A DNA stretch of 64,000 bases from Kitasatospora atroaurantiaca (GCF_007828955.1 NZ_VIVR01000001.1:5704001-5768000), one strand, 5' to 3'; counted from the stretch's first letter, positions 1 through 8,198 are shown. Made by a program: numbers and translations. The notes: generated from the letters alone by a model not told the origin.

Positions 1-90
1 CGGCGGGCCGGGCCGCCGTTTGCCTGACACGGCGCGCACCTTGTGCGAACATGTCCCCCGCACCTGACGGTACATCAGCATGGGGGACGC

Positions 91-1035
91 GTGATCAACG
101 GCAATGCACTGCCCATTCCCGGGTGGGACGGCGGTGACGGCAACAGCGCCTACCTGGACAAGACGCTGCGGCACGAGCCGGTCGAGACGGTGCTCGACGA
201 CCGGGTGAGCGGACGCACGGTGTTCCAGCTCTGGGCGCGGGCGGCGGTCCTCTCCTTCATCACCTTCGTGGTGTTCGTCATCCCCGGCGTGATCTCGCTG
301 CTCAGCGACAATCCGTTCGACAGCTCGAGCAGCGGTGCGGGCGGTGGCGGTGCGGCCTTCTTCCTGCTGTCCGCGCCGTGGGCGGGCTTCCTGGTCTTCG
401 TGATCGTGCTGCTCCTCTCCAAGCTCACCGAGCCGATCGCCGAGTGGCGGGTCCTGCTGCACGACCGGGACGACACCGCCTCCGCGTACTCCAAGATCCG
501 CGAGGTGGTGGCGCAGCGCCGCTTCCCGGTCGGCTGGAGCGACAGCTGGACGGCCTCCGGTCCGGCCGACCGGGACGTCGCCATGCGGCTGGTGCTCAGC
601 CAGGACGACTGCACCGCGCACATCTCGGTCTTCCGCTACGGCACCAGCCTCTACCTCGGCTGGCAGATGTGGCGGACCCGCAGCGGTGCCCGCCTGATCT
701 GGCAGTACCTCTCCGACATCGTGGGCAGTGTGACCGGCAAGTCCGGGCTGCAGTGGGCGATGCAGCGCACCGCCAAGATCCGGGCGATGCGCGAGGCCGT
801 GCACGCGGCCTGCCGCGAGGGGCTGATCGTGGCCATCGAGCGGGAGCAGGTGCCGCTCTCGGCCGGCTTCCCGGACGGGCGGCTGCCGCAGGTCGAGTTC
901 GATAAGACCCTGCCGGCGACCCCGCCCGCGCCGCCCGCCCAGGTGCGGATTCCCGCGCCCCCGGCCGCTCCGCCGGCGCCGCCCGCTGCTCCGCCCGCCG
1001 CCCCGTCGCAGTGGCCGGCCCCCGAGCAGCGGTGA
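91..1035 (+). CDS. Two-TM membrane protein with proline-rich tail, first gene of caspase cassette
   Basis: I do not recognise a named family. The 314-residue protein has two hydrophobic segments (about residues 51-72 and 88-110) separated by a Ser/Gly-rich loop, then a soluble region of about 170 residues, and a C-terminal Pro/Ala-rich tail (about 285-310). The tail may extend or bind partners. I chose the GTG at 91 because a GGGGGA sequence lies just upstream; an in-frame GTG at 43 would add 16 residues without a clear ribosome site. Its stop overlaps the next start by 4 bp (GTGA), so the two proteins are probably translated together. Context suggests it is the membrane-anchored part of the caspase/EACC1 module that follows. 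The gene is real with high confidence; the role is inference. Confidence 0.8.
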   Translation: MINGNALPIPGWDGGDGNSAYLDKTLRHEPVETVLDDRVSGRTVFQLWARAAVLSFITFVVFVIPGVISLLSDNPFDSSSSGAGGGGAAFFLLSAPWAGFLVFVIVLLLSKLTEPIAEWRVLLHDRDDTASAYSKIREVVAQRRFPVGWSDSWTASGPADRDVAMRLVLSQDDCTAHISVFRYGTSLYLGWQMWRTRSGARLIWQYLSDIVGSVTGKSGLQWAMQRTAKIRAMREAVHAACREGLIVAIEREQVPLSAGFPDGRLPQVEFDKTLPATPPAPPAQVRIPAPPAAPPAPPAAPPAAPSQWPAPEQR

Positions 1036-2195
1036 CGGAGCCCGGGGTCCTGGTCGAGGAGACCGGGCACGGCGCGGTGGCCTGGGCCGGGCTCCGGCTC
1101 GCCCCGGCTCGGCGCCTGCGGGACCACCGCGGGTACGCCACCCTGCCGGAGGAGCAGCGCCGGGCCGAGGCCGCGGCCGCCGAGCTGGCCTGGCTGACGG
1201 CGCAGTGCCGACCGGGCACCGCCACCCGCTTCGAGCTGAGGTGCACCAGCGACGGCGGGCTGCTGCGCTGCGTCCTGCTCGCCCGGGCGGATGCCGCCAC
1301 GCCCGGCGCCGCTGCGGAGACGGTGCAGCTGCTCCTGGAGCTGCTCGCGCGGCTCCCTGCCCATGTCCGAAGTGAGCCGATCGGCGACCCGGGTGAGCTG
1401 CGGGTCGAGCTGAACGCCCTGACCCCGGACGGCAGTCCGCCGGCCGTGGTGGACCTGCGGGAGATCCGGAAGCTGCTCGTCGGCTGGCCGATCGCCCGGC
1501 CGAACCCGGCCCGTCGGCACTCCGTCACGGCCGCGCCCTTCGGAGCGCCGACGGACAGGTCGTGGGAGCCCTTCTGGACGGCGCTGGCCCGGCAGCCGTC
1601 CGCCACCACCCTGTCCGTCTGCCTGCAGCCGACGCAGCTGCCCCCGGGCACCGACCTGGTGCTGCGGCAGTTCGCCGAGGCGTACGCGCAGCTGGCCATG
1701 CCCAGTGGCGGCAGCCCGCTGTGGGCGGGCGCCCGGCGGGGCGACCCTGCCGCCGAGGCCGGCCGGGACTTCTTCGACGACGCCGTCCGGCGCTACCTGG
1801 GCCCGAGTTACCGGATCAGGGTGACCCTGGCCGCCGCCGGCGCCCTCCCACCCGGCCTGGCCGAGCTTCTCGCGGACCAGCTCGGCGGTACGGCGGTACT
1901 CACCCCGGCGGACGCCGAGCGCGCCACCGCCTGGCAGAACCTGACCGGCCTCGGCCTTGCTCCGCTGCCCGAGACCTACCGCCAGCACGTGGACCCGGCG
2001 AGCTGGACCGAGATCGAGCAGGAGCTGGCCGGCCTCGCCGACCGCCACGAGGCGACGGCGGCGTTCCGCCTCCCGTACGAGATCGGAGGGCGCCCCGAGC
2101 TCTTCCTCCAACCGCCGTACGTCGCCGAGCCCGTGGCCGAGCCGGCGCCGGCCGGCGGCCGGGAGACCGCCGACCCAGGCCGCCCCCGCTACTGA
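1032..2195 (+). CDS. Unknown cytosolic protein of the caspase/EACC1 cassette
   Basis: The 387-residue protein has no signal peptide, no clear membrane segment and no motif I recognise. It is rich in Ala, Leu and Arg with alternating predicted helices and strands, and ends in a disordered Pro/Ala tail. Start GTG 1032 overlaps the upstream stop (GTGA), which favours this start over an in-frame ATG at 1011 inside the upstream gene. The next gene begins 35 bp after its stop. Position between a membrane protein and an EACC1/caspase pair suggests a sensor or adaptor subunit. Absence of a known domain makes it the least understood member of the cassette. Confidence 0.75.
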   Translation: MTEPGVLVEETGHGAVAWAGLRLAPARRLRDHRGYATLPEEQRRAEAAAAELAWLTAQCRPGTATRFELRCTSDGGLLRCVLLARADAATPGAAAETVQLLLELLARLPAHVRSEPIGDPGELRVELNALTPDGSPPAVVDLREIRKLLVGWPIARPNPARRHSVTAAPFGAPTDRSWEPFWTALARQPSATTLSVCLQPTQLPPGTDLVLRQFAEAYAQLAMPSGGSPLWAGARRGDPAAEAGRDFFDDAVRRYLGPSYRIRVTLAAAGALPPGLAELLADQLGGTAVLTPADAERATAWQNLTGLGLAPLPETYRQHVDPASWTEIEQELAGLADRHEATAAFRLPYEIGGRPELFLQPPYVAEPVAEPAPAGGRETADPGRPRY

Positions 2196-2230
2196 CCCCT
2201 TCCGACCCCGACCAGACAGGCCGATCCCCG

Positions 2231-2584
2231 ATGTCACAGATCACCATCGAGTTCGACGGAGCCCAGGAGACCACCGACGAGGACGCCCGCGCCCTGCAGG
2301 GCTTCCTCAACCAGGACGACGAGCTGCGCGGCCAGGTCCGCAACCGGATCCGCCCGCCCGGGCCGGGTGAGCAGGGCGGCATCGCCGACGCCGTCGAGTA
2401 CGCGGCCACCCTCGGGCCGCTGGTCGTCGAGCCGCTCTGCATCTGGCTGGCCGCCCGGCTGCGCAAGGGCAAGGTGGCCCTGGAGCTGCGGCGCCCGGAC
2501 GGCACCGAGCTCAAGGTCTCGGCGGACGACGTGAACGACACCGCCGAACTGCTCGCGCAGGTGCAGAACTTCCTGGCCGAGTGA
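2231..2584 (+). CDS. EACC1-like effector-associated small protein
   Basis: This 117-residue protein matches my memory of the family called effector-associated constant component 1 (EACC1), small actinobacterial proteins that sit next to caspase, trypsin or NTPase effectors in predicted conflict systems. Visible features are an N-terminal strand with acidic residues (ITIEFDGAQE), a central helix around a conserved-looking GGIADAVEYAA segment and a hydrophobic stretch, then a beta hairpin (KVALELRRPDGTEL) and a final helix. It has no catalytic motif. The true start is ATG 2231. Its TGA overlaps the GTG of the caspase gene by 4 bp, so the two products are expected in fixed ratio. Family assignment is from recognition, not from a search. 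Confidence 0.72.
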   Translation: MSQITIEFDGAQETTDEDARALQGFLNQDDELRGQVRNRIRPPGPGEQGGIADAVEYAATLGPLVVEPLCIWLAARLRKGKVALELRRPDGTELKVSADDVNDTAELLAQVQNFLAE

Positions 2585-3663
2585 GGTACGCGCCCTGGCC
2601 CGCCCTGGTGCCCGACCGCCGGACCTCCTGGGCGGTCCTGGTCGCCGTCACCTCGTACGCGGACGCCGGTCTGCCGGATCTGCCCGAGGCCGAGGCGTCG
2701 ATGGAGCTGCTGGCGGACCGGCTCACCGGCCCCGACGGCACCCTGTCTCCGGCGCGGACGGTCCGCCTGGTCGACCCGCAGTCGCCCGGCGAGGTCCTGG
2801 CGGCGCTGGCGGGAGCGGCGGCCTCGGCGGAGGGGATGCTCTGCTTCTACTACGTCGGCCACGGGGTGACCGGCGGCGACGGACGGCTGTACTTCGCGCT
2901 GCCGGGCACCGAGGGCGACCCCGCGCAGGTGCCGCGCACCTCGCTCTCGGCCGAGTCCGTGTTCGCCGCCATGGGCGGGCCGGCCGCGCACCGGGTCGCG
3001 CTGCTCGACTGCTGCTTCGCCGGGCTCGCACTGGACGCCCCGGCGGCGGCGAACGTGCACCTGCTCGCCGCCGCCGACCGCACCAGGAAGGCGCTGATCC
3101 CGGACAACGCCAAGGCCACCGGCTTCACGGGCGAGCTGCTCCGGCTGTTCCGGGACGGTGTGCCGGACGGGCCGGAGCACCTCGATCTGGCGCAGCTGCA
3201 CCGGCGGCTCTCGGTCACGCTCGGCCGCGCACCCGTCGGGTCCAGGCCGCCCAACCCCGTGCAGCGGACGGTGGATTCGAGCGGCGAGCTGGCCCTGGCC
3301 CGCAACCCCGCGCACGGCACCGCCCTGACCCCGGCCGGGCTCCGGGCGCGGGCCGCCTTCGCCTACCAGGTCGCCGAGGTCAGGCACGTCAAGCAGCCCT
3401 GGCGGCCGGCCCAGGCGGCCGCGCTGCTGGCCGGGGTCGCCGAGGACGCGGGCCGGGCGCTCGGCCGGTATGACCGGGAGACCCTGCAACTGCGCCATGC
3501 CCACGCGTCGATGGCCGGTACCGCCCACGGACGCGAGGCCGCCCTCCAGCTGATGGAACCGCTGGAGGGCGACATGGCGGCGGCGCTTGCGCCCGACGAC
3601 CCCTTGCTGCAGGCGCTCCGGGTCAGCCTGGCGCACTGGCGGGAATTGTCAGACAGGGCCTGA
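2581..3663 (+). CDS. Caspase-fold cysteine protease (peptidase C14 type)
   Basis: The N-terminal ~240 residues form a caspase/metacaspase-like domain: strand WAVLVAVTSY near residue 17, the histidine motif YYVGHG (His94) and the cysteine motif LLDCCFAG, where Cys145 aligns with the usual catalytic Cys in D-x-C-x-x-G. Residues ~250-360 are an Ala/Arg/Leu-rich helical region resembling a regulatory or interaction module. No signal peptide is seen, so it should act in the cytoplasm, possibly held at the membrane by the cassette's first gene. GTG 2581 overlaps the EACC1-like stop. The gene ends inside a perfect terminator hairpin. Family-level knowledge suggests proteolysis leading to cell death or dormancy on activation; the trigger and substrates are unknown. 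Confidence 0.85.
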   Translation: MRYAPWPALVPDRRTSWAVLVAVTSYADAGLPDLPEAEASMELLADRLTGPDGTLSPARTVRLVDPQSPGEVLAALAGAAASAEGMLCFYYVGHGVTGGDGRLYFALPGTEGDPAQVPRTSLSAESVFAAMGGPAAHRVALLDCCFAGLALDAPAAANVHLLAAADRTRKALIPDNAKATGFTGELLRLFRDGVPDGPEHLDLAQLHRRLSVTLGRAPVGSRPPNPVQRTVDSSGELALARNPAHGTALTPAGLRARAAFAYQVAEVRHVKQPWRPAQAAALLAGVAEDAGRALGRYDRETLQLRHAHASMAGTAHGREAALQLMEPLEGDMAAALAPDDPLLQALRVSLAHWRELSDRA

Positions 3664-3687
3664 GGCTGAGGGCACCCCTCAGCCTCA
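3661..3687. terminator. Bidirectional terminator between convergent caspase and phospholipase genes
   Basis: A perfect 12-bp inverted repeat (TGAGGCTGAGGG / CCCTCAGCCTCA) with a 3-nt CAC loop fills the entire gap between the convergent genes. The stem's two ends are the two stop codons: TGA of the caspase gene and TCA (TGA on the minus strand) of the phospholipase gene. It should form in transcripts from both directions. Confidence 0.8.
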
Positions 3688-5631
3688 GTGCACCGTCCCC
3701 GCGTAGCGCCGGGTGAACCGGGTGCCGGTGGCGGCGGTCACCGTGACGTCGTAACGTCCCTGGTCCAGCGGCCAGTTGAGGACGACCTGCTGGCCCGGGC
3801 CGACCCAGACGGTCTGCGCGGTGCTGGCGAAGTCGTTCGGGGCCGCCGTGAAGGAGACCTCCGTCCCGCCGTCGTTGGCCAGGGTCAGCGTCACGGTGCT
3901 GCCGCTCAGGGCGGCCGCCACGGAGGGCACCGCGACGTCGTCCTGGCCCGCCCGGACCACGCTGCCGGCGAAGCGCCGGACGAAGCCGTCCGGGCCGTGC
4001 ACGGTGAAGTCGTACCGGCCGTCGGTGGCCGAGGCGTCCCAGGTGTAGGCCTTGGTGGCGCCGGGGGCGACGGTGTACGGGGTGCCCGCGAAGGCGTACA
4101 CGATGTTCGGGTAGACCGTGTACGGGAACGCCACCGCACCGGAGTTGGCCATGGTGCAGGTCACCGCGCCGGTGCCGCGGTCCACCGCCACCTCGGCCCA
4201 CGGCCGGTACGGCAGTCTGCGGTGCGGCCGCGCGCCCTGCTCCTGGACGGGCATCGCCTGAGTGCCCGTCGCGGGCAGGGCCACGGCGGGCAGGCCGGCC
4301 CCGGCGTCCGCCTTGGCCATCAGTGCGACGGTGTCGGGGAGCGCGGGGACCGAGTAGTCGGGCGCGGTGAAGTCGAAGCAGCTGGTCAGGTCGCCGCAGA
4401 CGGCCCGGCGCCAGGCCGAGATGTTCGGCTCCTGGACGCCCGTCACCACCTCCAGGAAGCGGAGCACCGACGTGTGGTCGAACACCTGCGAGTTGACGTA
4501 TCCGCCGCGCGACCAGGGCGAGGCGACCCAGAGCGGCACCCGGTTGCCCAGGCCGATCGCCCGGCCCTGGGTGTACTCCTCCGGGGTGCCCGGCTCGGGG
4601 GTGGGCGGGACGACGTGGTCGAAGTAGCCGTCGTTCTCGTCGTACATCACCAGGAAGACGGTGTGCTGCCAGACGGCCGGGTTGGACATCAGCGACTGGA
4701 GCGCCGTGTTGACCCAGTGCGCGCCGTAGTCCGGGCTGGCGCTGGGGTGTTCGCTGAACAGGTATGGCGCGACCAGCCACGAGACCGTCGGCAGGCTGCC
4801 GTCCTTGCAGTGCTGGTCGAAGGCGGTGGGGTCGAACTTGGTCATCGCGTTGATGTAACGCGGGTCGGTGGTAGGGAAGTTGTGGAACTGCTTGAAGTAC
4901 GAGAGCGCGTTGTCGTCGTAGTCGCCGGTCCGGTCGTCCTTGCTGGGGTTGTGGTAGACGCGCCAGCTCACCCCGGCGCTCTGCAGCCGCTCGGCGTAGG
5001 TCGTCCAGTCGGCGACCGGGTTGTCGGTCACCGGGGTGTTGTCGATCCAGGGGCCGGTGGTGCCGTCCCGGCCCGGGCCGGCCGTGCCCGTCCAGAGGTA
5101 GAGCCGGTTCGGGTCGGTGGGGCCCGCCAGCGAGCAGAAGTACGCGTCGCAGAGTGTGAACGCGTCCGCCAGGGCGTACTGGTACGGGATGTCGGCCCGG
5201 GTGAAGTACCCCATGGCGCGCTCGCCCTTGGCGGGGATCCACTTGTTCATCGCGCCGTTGTTGATCGCCTGGTGGCCCGTCGCCCAGTCGTGCGCGAGGC
5301 CGCCGGCGTTCTGGGCGTTGTACTTGGTGGTGTCCATCCGGTACGGCAGCATCACACCGCCGTCGCTGCGGGCGGCGTCGGGCTGGCGGAAGACGTTGCC
5401 CCCGTCGGGGAACTGCAGCGCCTGCTTGTCCCCGAAGCCGCGGACGCCGTTCAGGGTGCCGAAGTAGTGGTCGAAGCTGCGGTTCTCCTGCATCAGGATC
5501 ACCACGTGCTTGACGTCCGAGACGCTGCCGGAGGCGGTGGCGGCCCGGGCGACGGACGGGAGGCCGACGACGGCGGCCGCACCGGCTGCGGCGGTGGCCC
5601 CGACGAAGGTGCGGCGGCTGAGCTCAGTCAT
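3685..5631 (-). CDS. Secreted phosphocholine-type phospholipase C
   Basis: The 648-residue protein belongs to the phosphoesterase/non-haemolytic phospholipase C family, which removes the phospho-head group from phospholipids outside the cell. It starts with a twin-arginine signal (SRRTF at residues 5-9, likely cleavage after VARA at 30). The catalytic domain opens with HVVILMQENRSFDHYFG (Glu49-Asn50 metal/nucleophile region), followed by CDAYFCSLAGPTDPNRL. Two C-terminal beta domains typical of this family follow (about 470-560 and 565-648). ATG 5631 has GAGAGG upstream. It lies 13 bp downstream of the EEP-fold gene and is probably co-transcribed with it from a promoter carrying the GTTG-N6-CAAC operator shared with the phosphonate genes. 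The family is sure; actual head-group preference is unknown. Confidence 0.92.
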   Translation of the reverse strand: MTELSRRTFVGATAAAGAAAVVGLPSVARAATASGSVSDVKHVVILMQENRSFDHYFGTLNGVRGFGDKQALQFPDGGNVFRQPDAARSDGGVMLPYRMDTTKYNAQNAGGLAHDWATGHQAINNGAMNKWIPAKGERAMGYFTRADIPYQYALADAFTLCDAYFCSLAGPTDPNRLYLWTGTAGPGRDGTTGPWIDNTPVTDNPVADWTTYAERLQSAGVSWRVYHNPSKDDRTGDYDDNALSYFKQFHNFPTTDPRYINAMTKFDPTAFDQHCKDGSLPTVSWLVAPYLFSEHPSASPDYGAHWVNTALQSLMSNPAVWQHTVFLVMYDENDGYFDHVVPPTPEPGTPEEYTQGRAIGLGNRVPLWVASPWSRGGYVNSQVFDHTSVLRFLEVVTGVQEPNISAWRRAVCGDLTSCFDFTAPDYSVPALPDTVALMAKADAGAGLPAVALPATGTQAMPVQEQGARPHRRLPYRPWAEVAVDRGTGAVTCTMANSGAVAFPYTVYPNIVYAFAGTPYTVAPGATKAYTWDASATDGRYDFTVHGPDGFVRRFAGSVVRAGQDDVAVPSVAAALSGSTVTLTLANDGGTEVSFTAAPNDFASTAQTVWVGPGQQVVLNWPLDQGRYDVTVTAATGTRFTRRYAGTVH

Positions 5632-5644
5632 GGGTGCTGGCCTC

Positions 5645-7051
5645 TCAGAGCGTGAAGGTGGCGACGGCCGCGGCGGTGTCCGACGGCCACTCGTTGGCGG
5701 CGGTGGACGGGTCGGGCTGCGGCCAGCCGGTGGCCAGGGTGTGCGCCTCGACGAGGGTCAGCGGGCCGGCGTACTGGACCTGGTCGATCCGGTCCTGCGG
5801 CTCCGGCTTGGTGCCCCGCACCTTCCGGGTCGGCGACCAGGTGTTGCCCGGCGACGTCACCGGGTCGGGGTGGGCGCTGCGGTAGGCGTCGGTCAGCCCG
5901 GCGTCCTGTAGGGCCACGGTGACCGGCCAGTTGAGCGGCCGGCCGGTGGCCGCCGTCCAGTCCAGGTGGGAGGGGGAGACGAGGCCGGCGGCCAGGATCA
6001 CCGGCGTGCCGCCCGCGATGTCCGCCTTCACGGCGGTGGCCAGCGCCTTGGCCTGCTGGCCACGGCTGGACGCCGCCTCGGCGGCCTCCACCTGAGCGGC
6101 GCTCTGGCCGTCCTGGATCGCGTACGGGCCGTAGTTGGCCTCGTCCAGATGGGCCGCCCACAGCCGGACGGTCCGGGCTCCCGGCAGCTGGAGGGTGACC
6201 CCGGCGGCGGGCAGCGAGGCGGTGGTGCCGGTGACGGCCGTGAGCGGGTAGCGGCTGAGGACGCCGACGCTGCCCGCGCTCTGGTAGGCGTACCAGCCGA
6301 GGGAGTTGGCCAGGGTCTGGGCGGCCGTCCCGGCGGTCTCCTGGAGGGCGACGACGTCCAGGCCCTGGGTGAGGATCACCCGCAGCTGCTTCTCCGGCCC
6401 GTCGGTGATGTGCGTCCCGGCGTCCCAGAGGTTCCAGGCCGCGACCTTGAGACGCAGCGGCCCGGCGGGGTCCTTGACCGGCACCTGCACCGTGAGGGTG
6501 TCCGTGGCGCCCGAGGCGTCCTTGGCTTCGACGGTCACGATGGCGGGGTGGGCGGGTGCGCTGCTCGGAGCCGTCCCCGTGACCGTGCCGGTCGAGCTGA
6601 CGGAGAGCCAGGAGTCGCCGCCCGTCCGCCGGTAGGTCACCGCTCCGGACGCGCGCATCCAGAGCCCGCTCAGCTTGACGTTCACCGCCGCGCCCGGCGC
6701 GACGGGCGTCGCCGTGAGGGCGTCCACCGCGTAGTGCGGGCGGACGGGCGCGGGCTTGGGCTTGAAGCTGAACGGGGCGGTCTGCGCCAGGATGCCGTAC
6801 CCGTCCTTGGCCAGCAGGTACGCGGTGTACGGGCCGCCGGTCAGCGCCGAGGTGTCGAGCAGGACGTCGCCGGAGCCGCCGGGGGTGTACTTCCACAGCA
6901 GCGAGGCGCCGTTGCCGGGCAGCCGGGTGCCGTCGTAGATCCCGACCCAGTTCTTCGTGTCGGGAGCGTTGGTGGTCCAGTGGAAGGTGAGCTTGTCACC
7001 TTCGGTCGGGCTGGTCGGCGTACTGAGTACGAGGGTGCTGCCGGTCGCCAC
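5645..7051 (-). CDS. Endonuclease/exonuclease/phosphatase-fold protein, probably catalytically dead
   Basis: The 468-residue protein has an N-terminal beta-sandwich (first ~110 residues), an Ig/cadherin-like domain (~110-200) and a C-terminal endonuclease/exonuclease/phosphatase (EEP) domain. EEP landmarks are AWNLWDAG, DVVALQET (metal Glu), SVGVLSRYPL and LWAAHLDEANYGPY. Two essential motifs are altered. The GDFN motif reads AGLVS, so Asp is Gly (codon 5984-5986) and Asn is Val (5978-5980). The final SDH reads SDT (5675-5677). A normal hydrolase mechanism is therefore unlikely. I prefer GTG 7051, with AGGA upstream and the operator at 7093-7110 outside the gene; the frame stays open to an ATG at 7165 without a ribosome site. 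No signal peptide is visible. It precedes the phospholipase C in one operon. Confidence 0.82.
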   Translation of the reverse strand: MATGSTLVLSTPTSPTEGDKLTFHWTTNAPDTKNWVGIYDGTRLPGNGASLLWKYTPGGSGDVLLDTSALTGGPYTAYLLAKDGYGILAQTAPFSFKPKPAPVRPHYAVDALTATPVAPGAAVNVKLSGLWMRASGAVTYRRTGGDSWLSVSSTGTVTGTAPSSAPAHPAIVTVEAKDASGATDTLTVQVPVKDPAGPLRLKVAAWNLWDAGTHITDGPEKQLRVILTQGLDVVALQETAGTAAQTLANSLGWYAYQSAGSVGVLSRYPLTAVTGTTASLPAAGVTLQLPGARTVRLWAAHLDEANYGPYAIQDGQSAAQVEAAEAASSRGQQAKALATAVKADIAGGTPVILAAGLVSPSHLDWTAATGRPLNWPVTVALQDAGLTDAYRSAHPDPVTSPGNTWSPTRKVRGTKPEPQDRIDQVQYAGPLTLVEAHTLATGWPQPDPSTAANEWPSDTAAAVATFTL

Positions 7052-7092
7052 GGAGATCCTGTCCGCCGCACCAACTGTGGTACGACTGGGTC

Positions 7093-7110
7093 GAGTTGGC
7101 TGTACAACTG
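7093..7110. promoter_or_regulatory. GTTG-N6-CAAC operator, site 1 (EEP-phospholipase operon)
   Basis: The palindrome AGTTG-GCTGTA-CAACT lies 43-58 bp upstream of the preferred GTG start at 7051 on the minus strand. On that strand the core reads GTTGTACAGCCAAC, nearly the same as the sites at 15029 and 15142. It is a candidate site for the GntR/UTRA regulator encoded at 12517. Confidence 0.6.
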
Positions 7111-7181
7111 ACCCCATTGACTCTAAGTGCGGCGGACTTCGCGTGAACAGAGCATGACCAGTCATCGGAGGTCACAGGAAA

Positions 7182-7502
7182 TCAGTGACTGCCCCGCAGG
7201 TTGAGGACCACGACACCGACGATGACCAGGGCGATCCCCAGCCACTGCGCCCGGCCCAGCTGCTCCCCGAAGGCGACCACGCCGATGGCGGCGACCGCCG
7301 CCGTGCCCGCGCCGGACCAGACCGCGTACGCCACCGAGACCGGGATCTGCTTCAGGGCCTGGCCGAGTAGCAGGAAGGAGAGCAGATAGCCGGCCCCCAC
7401 CCCGATGCTCGGCCACAACCTGCTGAAGCCGTCGGTGAGTTTGAGGCAGCTGGTGGCGCAGACCTCGCTGACGATCGCGAGCGCGAGCAGGACGTAGGGC
7501 AT
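7182..7502 (-). CDS. Small multidrug resistance (SMR) family exporter
   Basis: The 106-residue protein has the four-helix architecture of SMR transporters, which work as antiparallel dimers exchanging cationic substrates for protons. The essential membrane Glu is Glu13 (AIVSEVCATSCLK). The segment AYAVWSGAGTA carries the WSG of Qac-type members rather than the WTG typical of guanidinium exporters (Gdx/SugE). Its 3' end leads into the promoter region of the EEP gene. It starts 6 bp after the HAD gene and looks like the last gene of the ABC transporter operon. Some Qac-type SMR proteins, such as E. coli EmrE, export betaine and choline. In this phosphonate context export of a quaternary amine product is an attractive inference. 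Confidence 0.88.
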   Translation of the reverse strand: MPYVLLALAIVSEVCATSCLKLTDGFSRLWPSIGVGAGYLLSFLLLGQALKQIPVSVAYAVWSGAGTAAVAAIGVVAFGEQLGRAQWLGIALVIVGVVVLNLRGSH

Positions 7503-7508
7503 GCCGCG

Positions 7509-8174
7509 TCAGACCGCCCGGGCGGCGCCGAGCTTCCCGAGCAGCGCGAGGTCGGCCTGCTCCAGGCTGGCCAGCAGCGTGACCCGGGGCCTGGCCTCGA
7601 TCGGCACGGTGGACGGCACGGCCAGCACGGCGCAGCCGGCCGCGTGAGCGGACGCGACGCCGGTCGGGGTGTCCTCGACGGCCACGCAGGCGGCCGGGTC
7701 CAGGCCGAGCAGGTCGGCGGCGGCCAGGTAGGGGGCCGGGTCGGGCTTGGTGCGATCGGTGTCCTCGGCGGCCAGGGTGATGGTGAACCACTGGCTGCCG
7801 AGGCTGTCGAGGACCAGGTCGACCACCCGGCGCGGCGAGGCCGAGACCAGGGCGGTCGGTACGGCGGCCGCCTGGAGCTCGGCCAGCAGCGCGAGCGCGC
7901 CGGGCCTCGGCACGACCTCGGCGGCGACCTTGCTGCTGAACGACTCGTTGAGCAGCTCGACCAGTTCGGCCTCCGCCCGATCGGTGCGGCTGGCGCGGTG
8001 CAGGTGGGCGGCGGTGTGCTCGACCGCGCGGCCGAGCACCTCCGGCAGGTCGTCCTCGGTGAGCGTGAGGTGCAGGTCGGCAGCGAGCTCGGCGGCGGCC
8101 TGCCACCAGAGGTGCTCGGTGTCGACCAGGGTGCCGTCCATGTCGAACAGGACGGCGGCGGGAGAGTCAGGCAT
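7509..8174 (-). CDS. HAD-superfamily hydrolase of the phosphonate transport operon
   Basis: The 221-residue protein is a HAD-IA phosphatase with a four-helix cap, related to beta-phosphoglucomutase-like and phosphonatase-like enzymes. Visible motifs are the nucleophile loop LFDMDGTLVDTE (Asp11, Asp13), the motif II region ALVSASP, the Lys of motif III in DRTKPDPAPYL and the acidic motif IV in CVAVEDTPTGV. True phosphonoacetaldehyde hydrolase has Ala in place of the second Asp and a Schiff-base Lys in the cap; neither is seen here. A phosphomonoesterase role is therefore likelier than C-P cleavage. It is 24 bp downstream of the ATPase gene and 6 bp upstream of the SMR gene. Substrate is unknown. 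Confidence 0.85.
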   Translation of the reverse strand: MPDSPAAVLFDMDGTLVDTEHLWWQAAAELAADLHLTLTEDDLPEVLGRAVEHTAAHLHRASRTDRAEAELVELLNESFSSKVAAEVVPRPGALALLAELQAAAVPTALVSASPRRVVDLVLDSLGSQWFTITLAAEDTDRTKPDPAPYLAAADLLGLDPAACVAVEDTPTGVASAHAAGCAVLAVPSTVPIEARPRVTLLASLEQADLALLGKLGAARAV

Positions 8175-8198
8175 GGCGGTACCTTCGCGTCAGGGAGA

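Noticed and set aside
1..27. Possible C-terminal end of an upstream gene (frame ending TGA at 25-27)
   Set aside because: Only eight codons are visible, too few to judge.
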